A stretch of DNA of 64,000 nucleotides. Origin: Amycolatopsis sp. CA-230715. GTDB lineage: Bacteria > Actinomycetota > Actinomycetes > Mycobacteriales > Pseudonocardiaceae. Position numbers and translations under genes: made by a program. This document shows, one piece after another, positions 38,226 through 47,900 of this stretch. A model generated the notes under the pieces. That model was given only the letters and a program-made list of their open reading frames with translations, was not told where the DNA came from and did no database searches. Positions within the stretch are counted from its first letter, which is position 1. Each line of letters opens with the position of its first letter. The DNA lies in NCBI RefSeq assembly GCF_018736145.1, contig NZ_CP059997.1, positions 1,797,501 through 1,861,500 of the forward strand, read 5' to 3'.

Positions 38226-41200
38226 ATGTGGACCGCCACCAGGCAACCTCCGGGCGACCGTGACGAGGAGAAGGACCCGGAACACCCCGAAGGCGACGCA
38301 CGGACGAGCGCGGTGGAGCGCAGGCACCTGTGGCGCCTGCTCGCGATCGTGTTCGGGCTCGTCGCCGCGGGCTGCGCTCTCGCCTACCCGTTCCTCCCGG
38401 TCGTGCAGGACACCGCGAAGATCGTGTGGCCGGCGGGCAACGACACCAGATCGGTGAACGCGCCGCTCGTCGGCTACTGGGCGCAGGACATGCGCGTCGA
38501 CCTGCCGTGCCCGACGGTGAAATCGGTCGACTCCCGCACCGGTGGCTCCGGCGTGCTCTTCTCGACGGTGCCGTCGGCGCGCTCGGAAAAGGGCGCCGGC
38601 ATGCTGCTGCGGGTCGAGAACGGCCTGCTGACCGCGTCGAACCGCGGCGAGCAGGTGGTGCGCCAGCCGCTGCCGCCGAGCGGCTGCGACGTCAAGATCA
38701 CCTCGGATGTCAACCGCACCAAGATCTTCGTCGGCGGCATCCCGGTGTACGACGCGAACGGCGACTCCCGCCCGCGCGTGGTCGGCATCTACACCGACAT
38801 CTCCGGCGCGAAGGACCCGACCGCGGGCCTGCAGGTGACAATCACGCCCGACACGCGCTACCAGTCGTCGCCGACGGGCTGGAAGGTCGGCATCGGCGTG
38901 GTCGGCGTGCTCGCCATCATCGCCAGCCTGATCGCGGTGAACCGGCTCGACATCGGCTTCGCGAGACGAGCGCCGCGCTGGGCCCCGGTCGGCTGGTGGC
39001 GGCTGACCGCGCGCGACTTCACGGTGTTCGGCGCGCTCGGCGCGTGGGTCTTCATCGGGCCGGTGACCTCGGACGACGGCTACATCCTCACGATGGCCAA
39101 GGTCACCGAGGCCACCGGGTACCTGACGAACTACCACAGATGGTTCGGGGTCGCGGAGGCCCCGTTCGGCTGGTTCTACCACGTGTACGAGCTGATGACG
39201 CACGTCAGCATGGTGCCGCCGTGGATCCGGCTGCCCTCGTTCCTGCTCGGGGCGCTGAGCTGGCTGCTGATCAGCCGCGAGGTGATGCCGCGGCTGGGCA
39301 GCCAGGTGCGGGTGAGCCGCGCCGCGGGCTGGGCGGCCGCGATGGTGTTCCTGGTCTGGTGGATGCCGTACAACAACGGCGTCCGCCCGGAACCGGTCGC
39401 CGCGGTCGGTTCGCTGCTGGCGCTGTGCGCCGTCGAGCGGACCCTGGTCACGCGCCGCATGCTGCCGCTGTGCCTCGGCCTGCTGGCCGCCGCGTTCACC
39501 CTGGCCGCGACCCCGACCGGGCTGATCGCGGTGGCGCCGTTCCTGGTCGCCGCGCGCCCGCTCTACCAGCTACTGCGGTCGAGAGCGCGGGAAAGCAGCT
39601 GGCTCACCGTGCTGGGGCCGATCATGGGCTCCGGTTTCCTGGTGCTCATCGTGATCTTCGCGGACCAGACCTTCGCCAGCGTCCAGGAGGCGACGCGGCT
39701 GCGCACCCAGGTCGGGCCGAGCCTGTCGTGGTTCGAGGAGCTGTCCCGGTACGAGCTGCTGTTCGAGAACTCGGCCGACGGTTCGGCCGCGCGCCGCTTC
39801 CCGGTGCTGCTGCTCATCCTCTGCACCGGCGTGTGCCTGGTGATGCTGTTGCGCCGCGGCCGCATCCAGGGCGCCGCGCTCGGGCCCGCCCGCCGTCTCA
39901 TCGGGACGGTCGCGATCTTCTTCGTGATGCTGGCGCTCACGCCGACGAAGTGGACGCACCACTTCGGCGCGTTCGCCGCGGTGGGCGCCGCGATGGCCGC
40001 GCTGACCGGGCTGGCGACCAGTTCCACCGTGCTGCGGTCCAAACGCAACAGAGCCGCGTTCGTCGCGGGGCTGCTGGTGGTCGCGGCACTCGCGGCGACG
40101 GGGCCCAACGCGTACTGGTTCGTGTCGAACATCGGCGTCCCGTGGGGCGACAAGGCGATTTCGGTCGGCGGGTTCTCGCTGTCCACGGTGCTGCTGATCG
40201 CCGCGGCGGTCGCCGGGATCGTGGCGTTCGTGGAGAACGTGCGCGCCCACCGTCCACATCAGCCGGTCGCGCCGCAGGAGGGCCGTGGCCGGTCGCTGAA
40301 GCTCGGGTCGATCTCGCTGGTCGCGGTGTGCGGACTGGTCGCCTTCGGCGAGTTCGGCAGCATGGCCAAGGCGATCCAGAAGGGCTGGGGCAGTTACAGC
40401 TTCGGCGCGGCGAACGTGTCGCACCTGTTCGGCAAGAACTGCAACCTCTCCGATCACGTGATGGTGGAGCGCGACCCGGTTTCGAGCGTGCTCAGCCCGG
40501 TGACCGACAAGACGGTGCCGCTCACCGAGGCGGAGAAGAAAAAGAAGCAGGAGGACAGCGGCGGCGGGGTCGGCGGCATCGGCGCGCTTCCCCCGCCACC
40601 GGACGAGGGCAACCAGAAGACGCAGGTCGGGTTCCACACCACCGGCACCCTCGACAAGGACCCGCTGACCGATCCGCCGCACGGCTTCAAACCGTCGAAG
40701 GTGCCGATGTGGAGCAGCTACCAGGACGGCGGCGCTTCGGTCGGCAGGCTCCGCACCGACTGGTACGGGCTGCCGGAGGAGCGCGCGGACGGTCAGGTCG
40801 TGGTCGCGGTCAACGCCTACCCCGGCAAGGCCACCTCGGTGCAGGTCGAGTTCGGTGAGCAGACCCCGCAGGGCGTGCACATCGTGAAGAGCCAGGACGC
40901 GCTGTCGAACGGCGGCGGCTCGGGAAGCTGGTCCGACGTGCGCATCGGCATCGGCGACCTGCCGAAGAACGTCACCACGGTGCGAGTGGTCGCGAAGGAC
41001 GACGACCTCACCCAGGACGGCTGGGTCGCGGTGACGGCGCCGCGCGTGCCGACGTTCACCACGCTCACCGAGCGCGTCGGCAAGGCACCGGTCTACATGG
41101 ACTGGCCCGCGTCCTTCGCCTACCCGTGCATGAACCCGGTGACCTCGCACGACGGGATCTCCGAGATGCCCGCCTACCGGATCACCGCGGGTTCGCTCGC

Positions 41201-41450
41201 GGTGGAGGGCGAGGTCGGCTCCAACAAGGGCGGCGGTCCGATCGGCTGGATCGAGGAGGTCGCGGACGAGCCCGAGGTGCCGAGCTTCCTCAAGAACAAG
41301 CCGGAACAGGCGTGGGGCCAGCTGATGCAGGTCGAGCCGTACACCGACGGCGTGGCACCGCAGGTGGTGCGCGGCCAGGAGGTGCACCCCGGCTGGTGGA
41401 CCCCTGGCCCCGGCCCGCGCCAGCCGAACGGGCACACGCAAACGCGCTAG
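38226..41450 (+). CDS. Emb-type arabinosyltransferase
   Basis: A 1074-aa polytopic membrane enzyme of the EmbA/B/C family (GT53). It transfers arabinofuranose from decaprenyl-phosphoryl-arabinose to arabinogalactan or a related glycan. A single N-terminal helix is followed by a large extracytoplasmic domain, then the GT-C catalytic acidic pair TSDDGYIL (about residue 280), a dozen membrane helices, and a C-terminal carbohydrate-binding domain (from about residue 700). The ATG at 38226 follows cobK by 35 bp. Its stop shares CTAG with cobIJ. Whether it corresponds to EmbA, B or C cannot be told. Confidence 0.93.
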   Translation: MWTATRQPPGDRDEEKDPEHPEGDARTSAVERRHLWRLLAIVFGLVAAGCALAYPFLPVVQDTAKIVWPAGNDTRSVNAPLVGYWAQDMRVDLPCPTVKSVDSRTGGSGVLFSTVPSARSEKGAGMLLRVENGLLTASNRGEQVVRQPLPPSGCDVKITSDVNRTKIFVGGIPVYDANGDSRPRVVGIYTDISGAKDPTAGLQVTITPDTRYQSSPTGWKVGIGVVGVLAIIASLIAVNRLDIGFARRAPRWAPVGWWRLTARDFTVFGALGAWVFIGPVTSDDGYILTMAKVTEATGYLTNYHRWFGVAEAPFGWFYHVYELMTHVSMVPPWIRLPSFLLGALSWLLISREVMPRLGSQVRVSRAAGWAAAMVFLVWWMPYNNGVRPEPVAAVGSLLALCAVERTLVTRRMLPLCLGLLAAAFTLAATPTGLIAVAPFLVAARPLYQLLRSRARESSWLTVLGPIMGSGFLVLIVIFADQTFASVQEATRLRTQVGPSLSWFEELSRYELLFENSADGSAARRFPVLLLILCTGVCLVMLLRRGRIQGAALGPARRLIGTVAIFFVMLALTPTKWTHHFGAFAAVGAAMAALTGLATSSTVLRSKRNRAAFVAGLLVVAALAATGPNAYWFVSNIGVPWGDKAISVGGFSLSTVLLIAAAVAGIVAFVENVRAHRPHQPVAPQEGRGRSLKLGSISLVAVCGLVAFGEFGSMAKAIQKGWGSYSFGAANVSHLFGKNCNLSDHVMVERDPVSSVLSPVTDKTVPLTEAEKKKKQEDSGGGVGGIGALPPPPDEGNQKTQVGFHTTGTLDKDPLTDPPHGFKPSKVPMWSSYQDGGASVGRLRTDWYGLPEERADGQVVVAVNAYPGKATSVQVEFGEQTPQGVHIVKSQDALSNGGGSGSWSDVRIGIGDLPKNVTTVRVVAKDDDLTQDGWVAVTAPRVPTFTTLTERVGKAPVYMDWPASFAYPCMNPVTSHDGISEMPAYRITAGSLAVEGEVGSNKGGGPIGWIEEVADEPEVPSFLKNKPEQAWGQLMQVEPYTDGVAPQVVRGQEVHPGWWTPGPGPRQPNGHTQTR

Positions 41451-42946
41451 TACGACCGCGGCGTGTAGACGGTTCCTCCCGCACTCCTCGTGCGGGAGGA
41501 ACCGACGATCAGCAGGCAGCGCATGTCCACTTCGGACGGATCGAGTCCGTCCAATGTGGTCACGGTGACCGATTCCTCCGCGCTGCCGACGGCCCTGGCG
41601 ATCACCACGGGCGTTTGCGGTTCCCGGTGGCGCAGCAGCACTTCCTTCGCCGTGGCGAGCTGTGTGGTGCGGCTGCGGGAGGCCGGGTTGTAGAGCGCCA
41701 GCACCAGATCGGCCGCGCCCGCCGCGTCGAGCCTGCGCTCGATCACGTCCCACGGCTTGAGCCGGTCCGAAAGGGACAGCACGCAGTAGTCGTGGCCGAG
41801 CGGGGCGCCGACCCTGGACGCGGCGGCCTGCGCGGCCGTCACACCCGGCACGACCCGCACGCCGACCCCGGCCCATTCGGCGTCCTCGGCCTGTTCGAGC
41901 ACCGCGGAGGCCATGGCGAACACGCCGGGGTCGCCGGAGGACACCACGGCCACCTTGGCGCCCGCGCGGGCGAGGCCGAGCGCTTCGCGCGCGCGGTCCG
42001 CTTCGACGCGGTTGCCCGAGGCGTGCCGCGTCTGCCCGGCTCGCTGCGGCACCTTCGCCAGGTACGGCCCGTAGCCGACGAGGTGCTCCGCCGCGGCCAG
42101 TTCCGCCGCCGCCTCCGGGGTGAGCCACTGCTCTCCCGCCGGGCCGAGCCCGACCACGACGACCTCGCCGCCGGTCGCGGGCTCCCGTCCGGCGGACATG
42201 GGTTCGTCCTGACCGGACTTGCGCGCCGCGTAGGCGGGGCTGGGCACGACGGCGAGCGAGAAGTACGGCACGGTGCCCGGCTCGACCTCGGCGAAGTCCG
42301 CCACCCGCTGCGCACCCCAGGTCGCACGCTCCACATAGGACGCTTCGGGCATCCGGCCGGACTCTTCGAGCGCCTCGCCCACCGCGCCGAAGGTCCTGCC
42401 CAGCTTGAGGATCGCGGCCGCGTCGGTGTCCGCGAGCCGCCGCGCCAGCTCCGGGGCGGGCAGCGTGCCGGGCAGCACGGTGAGCACCTCGTCGCGCTGC
42501 ACGAGCGGGCGCCCGAGCACCGCGGCCGCCGCGCTGACCGAGGTGACGCCGGGGACGACGTGCGCCTCGTACCGATCGGCGAGCCGCTCGTGCATGTACA
42601 TGTAGGAGCCGTAGAAGAACGGGTCACCCTCGCACAGCACGACGACGGACCGCCCGGCGTCGAGGTGCTCGGCGAGCCGTTTCGCGCTCAGCTCGTAGAA
42701 CTCCGCGATCGCGCCCTCGTACCCGCCGGGGTGGTCGGTGGTCTCGGTGGTGACGGGGTAGACGAGCCGCTCCTCGAGCTGGCCTTCGGTCAGGTAGGGC
42801 GCGGCGACGGAGCGCGCGATGCTGCGGCCGTGGCGCGCGCTGTGGTAGGCGATCACGTCGGCGCCGCCGATGAGCCGCGCCGCCTTCACCGTCACCAGCT
42901 CGGGATCGCCCGGCCCGAGCCCGACCCCGTAGAGCACACCGGTCAC
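41447..42946 (-). CDS. cobIJ: Precorrin-2 C20- / precorrin-3B C17-methyltransferase fusion
   Basis: A 499-aa fusion of two tetrapyrrole methylases. Residues 1 to about 245 are CobI-like (YGVGLGPGDPELVTVKAARL; LCEGDPFFYGSYMYMHERL). Residues from about 260 are CobJ-like (VVVGLGPAGEQWLTPEA; VVSSGDPGVFAMASAV; YCVLSLSDRLKPWDVIERRL). CobI precedes CobG in the pathway and CobJ follows it. The GTG start shares GTGA with the cobH stop. Fused cobIJ is common in actinobacteria. Confidence 0.96.
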   Translation of the reverse strand: MTGVLYGVGLGPGDPELVTVKAARLIGGADVIAYHSARHGRSIARSVAAPYLTEGQLEERLVYPVTTETTDHPGGYEGAIAEFYELSAKRLAEHLDAGRSVVVLCEGDPFFYGSYMYMHERLADRYEAHVVPGVTSVSAAAAVLGRPLVQRDEVLTVLPGTLPAPELARRLADTDAAAILKLGRTFGAVGEALEESGRMPEASYVERATWGAQRVADFAEVEPGTVPYFSLAVVPSPAYAARKSGQDEPMSAGREPATGGEVVVVGLGPAGEQWLTPEAAAELAAAEHLVGYGPYLAKVPQRAGQTRHASGNRVEADRAREALGLARAGAKVAVVSSGDPGVFAMASAVLEQAEDAEWAGVGVRVVPGVTAAQAAASRVGAPLGHDYCVLSLSDRLKPWDVIERRLDAAGAADLVLALYNPASRSRTTQLATAKEVLLRHREPQTPVVIARAVGSAEESVTVTTLDGLDPSEVDMRCLLIVGSSRTRSAGGTVYTPRSY

Positions 42947-43578
42947 CGGATGATCCCTTCGTTCTCGGCGGCCAGTGCGTTCACCGCGGCGACCGCCATC
43001 GCGCTGCCGCCCCGCCTGCCCCGCACCACGAGGTACGGCGCTGGCGCGCGCTTCACCAACTCCACCTTGGACTCTTCGGCGCCGACGAAACCGACCGGGA
43101 CGCCGAGAATCGCGGCGGGCACACCAGCGCCTTCGTCGATGAGTTCCAGCAAGCGGAACAACGCGGTCGGCGCGTTGCCGATCGCGACGACGGATCCGGC
43201 CAGCCGGTCCCGCCACAGCTCCATCGCGGCCGCGGACCTGGTGGTGCCCATCCGCTCGGCCAGCCCCGGCACGGCGGGGGCGGTCAGCGTGCACACGACG
43301 TCGTTGGCGGCGGGCAGCCGGGTGCGGGTGATCCCGCTGGCGATCATCATGGCGTCGCACAGGATCGGCGCGCCCGACCTCAGCGCCGCGCGCGCCGATT
43401 CCACCACGTCGAGCGAGTAGGCGAGGTCGTCGACGAGGTCGACCATCCCGCACGCGTGGATCATCCGGACCGCGACACCCGCCACGTCCTCGGGCAGGAT
43501 CGCGAGGTCCGCCTCGTCCCGGATGGTGGCGAACGAACGGCGGTAGATCTCCGCGCCGTCGCGGATGTAGTCGGTCAC
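42943..43578 (-). CDS. cobH: Precorrin-8X methylmutase
   Basis: A 211-aa enzyme that moves the C11 methyl group to C12, giving hydrogenobyrinic acid. The catalytic His lies in VRMIHACGMVDLVDD, and SGAPILCDAMMIASGITRTR and GVPVGFVGAEESK are conserved blocks. The GTG start shares GTGA with the cobG stop. It is the middle gene of the cobG-cobH-cobIJ operon. Confidence 0.96.
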   Translation of the reverse strand: MTDYIRDGAEIYRRSFATIRDEADLAILPEDVAGVAVRMIHACGMVDLVDDLAYSLDVVESARAALRSGAPILCDAMMIASGITRTRLPAANDVVCTLTAPAVPGLAERMGTTRSAAAMELWRDRLAGSVVAIGNAPTALFRLLELIDEGAGVPAAILGVPVGFVGAEESKVELVKRAPAPYLVVRGRRGGSAMAVAAVNALAAENEGIIR

Positions 43579-44711
43579 TCGGCTCCCTTTCCGTGCAAGG
43601 ACTCCAGAAGGTCCACAGTGGACACCCAGGCCCCGTCGACGAGGTACCCGCCCGCGGTGGCGAGCACGTCGCGGTGCGGGCCGCGCGGGGCGCCGCAGCG
43701 CCGGTCGCAGCCGGAGAAGTGCGCGGTCAGGCCCGGTTCGAGCGCCTTGGCGGCGAGCGCGCGGACGTCGGCGAGCGCACGGGAGCACCCCGGCCGCCCG
43801 ATGCACGCGCTGACCCCGGCACCCGGTGCGTCCTGGCTGGTCAAGAAGCCTTCGAGCCGGGGCGCGACCGAGGCGTCCGGGAGCACGACCGACCGCCACG
43901 GCGTGATGGTCACCTCACCGGCGAGCGAGGCGAGCAGGTACGCGTCGTTCGCGCTGAGCACCCCGAGCGGCGGCGCCACGCACAGTTCCTCGCCGTGCTC
44001 GCCCAGTTCGACCCGCGTCGAGGGCAGTCGCCGTGGTGGCACTCTCGCGGCTCGGAGCGCGCGTCCCGCTTCGATGAGCGGCGCGTCGTCGGGTAGTTCC
44101 CGCACCCGCCACGCGTCGCCCCTGATCTCGGTGAACACCACGGCGAGCCGGGCCAGCGCGCCCGCCGCCGCCGACGCGGGAACCCGCAGGCCCGAGTCGG
44201 ATCCGTCGAACAGGATCGCGCCGTAGTCCGGGGTGAGCGCCTGCCAGCCGAGGTCGGCGCGCTCGCCGGACAGGTCGCCGCGCCCGCTGTCGAGCGCGAA
44301 CAGGAACCGGCCGGGCAGGTTCGCCAGCGCGGGCACCGCGCACACGGTCTCGTCGAGCGAGCGGACGAGCGGCCGCACGTCGACCAGGCCACCGCCGACC
44401 GGGGACGCGAGGAAGTTCCGGACCCGCTCGTGGGTCGGCGAGGGCAGCAGCCCGGCGGCGCCGAGCCGCTCGACCACCCGCGGGTCGCCGTCGGGGAGGC
44501 CACGGAGCTGGAGGTTCGCGCGCGAGGTCAGGTGCAGTGCGCCGTCGCCGAATTCGGCCGCGACGGAGGCGAGCGCGACGAGCTGCGCCGCCGAGACCCT
44601 GCCACCGGGGAGCCGGACCCTCGCCAGCGCGCCGTCCGCGGCGGGATGCGTGGCGTAGACCCCAGGGCACGCGTCACGGCGATCACGTGCGGGGGTGGGC
44701 ATGGAGGTCAC
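43575..44711 (-). CDS. cobG: Precorrin-3B synthase
   Basis: A 378-aa monooxygenase of the nitrite/sulphite reductase fold that uses oxygen for ring contraction chemistry. It marks this as the aerobic pathway. The [4Fe-4S] Cys pairs lie in ACIGRPGCSRAL and HFSGCDRRCGAP near the C-terminus. The N-terminus has CPGVYATHPAADGALARVRLPGG. Start is GTG 44711 or ATG 44702; neither has a clear ribosome-binding site. It is the first gene of cobG-cobH-cobIJ and is divergent from the cobN riboswitch. Confidence 0.93.
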   Translation of the reverse strand: MTSMPTPARDRRDACPGVYATHPAADGALARVRLPGGRVSAAQLVALASVAAEFGDGALHLTSRANLQLRGLPDGDPRVVERLGAAGLLPSPTHERVRNFLASPVGGGLVDVRPLVRSLDETVCAVPALANLPGRFLFALDSGRGDLSGERADLGWQALTPDYGAILFDGSDSGLRVPASAAAGALARLAVVFTEIRGDAWRVRELPDDAPLIEAGRALRAARVPPRRLPSTRVELGEHGEELCVAPPLGVLSANDAYLLASLAGEVTITPWRSVVLPDASVAPRLEGFLTSQDAPGAGVSACIGRPGCSRALADVRALAAKALEPGLTAHFSGCDRRCGAPRGPHRDVLATAGGYLVDGAWVSTVDLLESLHGKGAE

Positions 44712-44789
44712 TCTAGATGGCCGGTGCCGCTTCGCCGAACGTCACCTTGACGCCGGGTGCCCGGTACCCGGAGAGTGAACGGCGACCCA

Positions 44790-44887
44790 TGCGCGCCTGT
44801 CAGCGGAGGAACCCGGTGGAAATCCGGGACGGTCCCGCCACTGTGACCGGATCTTGGATCCGGGAGTCAGGAACTCCGGCAGGCGCG
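44790..44887 (+). promoter_or_regulatory. Cobalamin riboswitch (cobN)
   Basis: The canonical form. GGAGGAACCCGGTGGAAATC, then GGTCCCGCCACTGTGACCGG, then GGGAGTCAGGAACTCC, closed by a P1 stem pairing GCGCGCCTG (44790-) with CAGGCGCG (about 44880-44887). A GC-rich hairpin (about 44896-44917) just before the coding region may be the expression platform. Confidence 0.95.
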
Positions 44888-44935
44888 TTCCACGTGCCCG
44901 GGGCGAGGACACCCCGGAAAGGAGCGTCGGCGGCC

Positions 44936-47900
44936 GTGATCCTGCTGCTGTCCACTTCGGACACCGATCTGCTGAGCGCGCGGGCGAGCGGGGCGGACTA
45001 CCGCCTGGCCAACCCCGCCCGGCTCGACCTCTCCGAGCTGCCCGCGCTGCTCGCCGCCGCGGAGATCGTCGTCGTCCGCATCCTCGGCTCCGAACGGGCC
45101 TGGCAGGAAGGCCTCGACGCGGTGCGCGGCAGCGGCAAGCACGTGGTGGTGCTGGGCGGCGAGCAGGCGCCCGACGCCGAGCTGATGAAACTGTCGAGTG
45201 TGCCGTCGGGTATCGCCACCGAATCGCACGCGTACCTGGCGCAGGGCGGGCCGGAGAACCTGCGGCAGCTGCACCGGTTCCTCTCCGACACGCTGCTGCT
45301 GACCGGGGACGGGTTCGACCCGCCCGCGGCCCAGCCGGTGTGGGGCGTGCTCGACCGCGAAAAGCGCGCCACGAGCGGGCCGACGATCGCGATCCTGTAC
45401 TACCGCGCGCACCACCTGTCCGGGAACACCGCGTTCATCGAAGCGCTGTCCAGCGCGATCGAGGACGCGGGCGGGCAGGCGCTGCCGATCCACTGCGCGT
45501 CGCTGCGCTCGCGCGAGCCCGACATGATGGCGAAGCTCGGCGAGGCGGACGCCCTGCTGGTCACCGTGCTCGCGGCGGGCGGGACCAGGCCGTCGGAAGC
45601 GGGCGCCGGCGGGGACGACGAGGCGTGGGACGTCGCCGAACTGGCCGCGCTCGACATCCCGACGTTGCAGGCGCTGTGCCTGACCAGCGACCGCGAAACC
45701 TGGGACGCGAACGACGACGGACTGTCCCCTTTGGACGCCGGGAACCAGATGGCGGTCCCGGAGTTCGACGGCAGGATCATCACGGTTCCCTTCTCCTTCA
45801 AGGAGATCGACGAGGACGGCCTGCCGAAGTACGTGGCCGATCCCGAACGGGCGTCCCGCGTCGCCGGGATCGCGGTCGCGCACGCGAGGCTGCGGCACAC
45901 TCCCCCGCCTCAGCGCCGGATCGCGCTCATGCTGTCGGCGTACCCGACCAAGCACTCGCGCGTCGGCAACGCGGTCGGGCTGGACACGCCCGCGTCGGCG
46001 ATCGACCTGCTGCGCCGGATGCGCGCGGCCGGATACGACCTCGGCGACGAACCGTTCCCCGGTGTCGAGCCGACCAGCACCGACCAGCCGGACGGTGACG
46101 CGCTCATCCACGCTCTGATCGCCGCGGGCGGTCAGGATCCCGAGTGGCTCACCGAAGAGCAGCTCGCGGGCAACCCGATCCGGGTGCCCGCCGCGCGCTA
46201 CCGCGAATGGTTCGCCGCGCTGCCCGCGGAGCTGCGCGAAGCGATGGAAGAGCACTGGGGCCCGGCGCCGGGCGAGTTGTATGTGGACGGTGGCGACATC
46301 GTGCTCGCGTCGTTGCAGGCGGGCAACGTGGTGCTGATGATCCAGCCGCCGCGCGGGTTCGGCGAGAACCCGGTGGCCATCTACCACAACCCGGACCTGC
46401 CGCCGAGCCACCACTACCTGGCCGCCTACCGGTGGCTCGAAGAGGAGTTCGGCGCGCACGCGGTGGTGCACCTCGGCAAGCACGGCTCGCTGGAATGGCT
46501 GCCCGGCAAGACCGCGGGCCTGTCCGCGTCGTGCGCGCCGGACGCGGTGCTCGGCAACCTCCCGCTGATCTACCCGTTCCTGATCAACGACCCCGGTGAG
46601 GGCGCGCAGGCGAAGCGGCGCGCGCACGCCACCATCGTCGACCACCTCATCCCGCCGATGGCGCGCGCGGAGAGCTACGGCGATCTCGCGCGCCTGGAAC
46701 AGCTTCTCGACGAGCACGCGAACATCGCCGCGATGGACCCGGCGAAGCTGCCCGCGATCCGCGCGCAGATCTGGACGCTCATCCAGGCCGCGAAGCTGGA
46801 CCACGACCTCGGCGTGGACGAGCGCCCGCACGACGCCGAGTTCGACGACTTCCTCCTGCACATCGACGGCTGGCTGTGCGAGGTGAAGGACGCGCAGATC
46901 CGGGACGGCCTGCACATCCTCGGCCAGGCGCCGGAAGGCGAAGCGCGGGTCAACCTCGTGCTGGCGATGCTGCGCGCGCAGCAGATGTGGGGCGGACAGT
47001 CCGGCGCCGTACCGGGGTTGCGCTCCGCGTTGGGGCTCAAGGAGAACAGCGACACCGCACTGTCCGAAGTGGACGGTATCGAGCAGACGGCGCGTGCCCT
47101 CGTCGAAGCGATGGAAGCGTCCGGCTGGGACTCGACCACGGTAACCGCTGTGGCGGAACGCGTGCTCGGCCATCCCGACGAGAAGGTCGGGCACGTGCTC
47201 ACCTTCGCGGCCACCGAGATCGTGCCGCGCCTCGCCGGGACGTCCGCGGAGCTGGACGCGGTGCTGCACGCCCTCGACGGCGGGTACATCGCGGCGGGCC
47301 CGAGCGGGTCGCCGCTGCGCGGGCTGGTGAACGTGCTGCCGACCGGCCGCAACTTCTACACCGTGGACCCGAAGGCGATCCCGAGCAGGCTCGCCTGGGA
47401 GACCGGGCAGGCGCTCGCGGATTCGCTGCTGCGCCGCTACCGCGAGGACACCGGTGACTGGCCGCGCTCGGTAGGGCTGTCGGTGTGGGGCACTTCGGCG
47501 ATGCGGACCTCCGGTGACGACGCGGCGGAAGTGCTGGCGCTGCTGGGAGTTCAGCCCGTGTGGGACGAGGCTTCCCGGCGCGTCACCGGGATCGAAGCCG
47601 TCCCGCTCGCCGAACTGGGCAGGCCGCGGATCGACGTCACCGTGCGGATCAGCGGGTTCTTCCGCGACGCCTTCCCGCACGTCATCGACCTCCTCGACGA
47701 CGCGGTGCGGCTGGTCGCCTCGCTCGACGAGCCGGACGAGCAGAACTTCGTACGGGCGCACGCGCGCGCCGATCTCGCCGCGCACGGGGACGAACGCCGT
47801 GCCACCACGAGGATCTTCGGTTCCAAGCCGGGCGCGTACGGCGCCGGGATGCTGCCGCTGATGGATTCCGGGAACTGGCGCGACGACGCCGATCTCGCCG

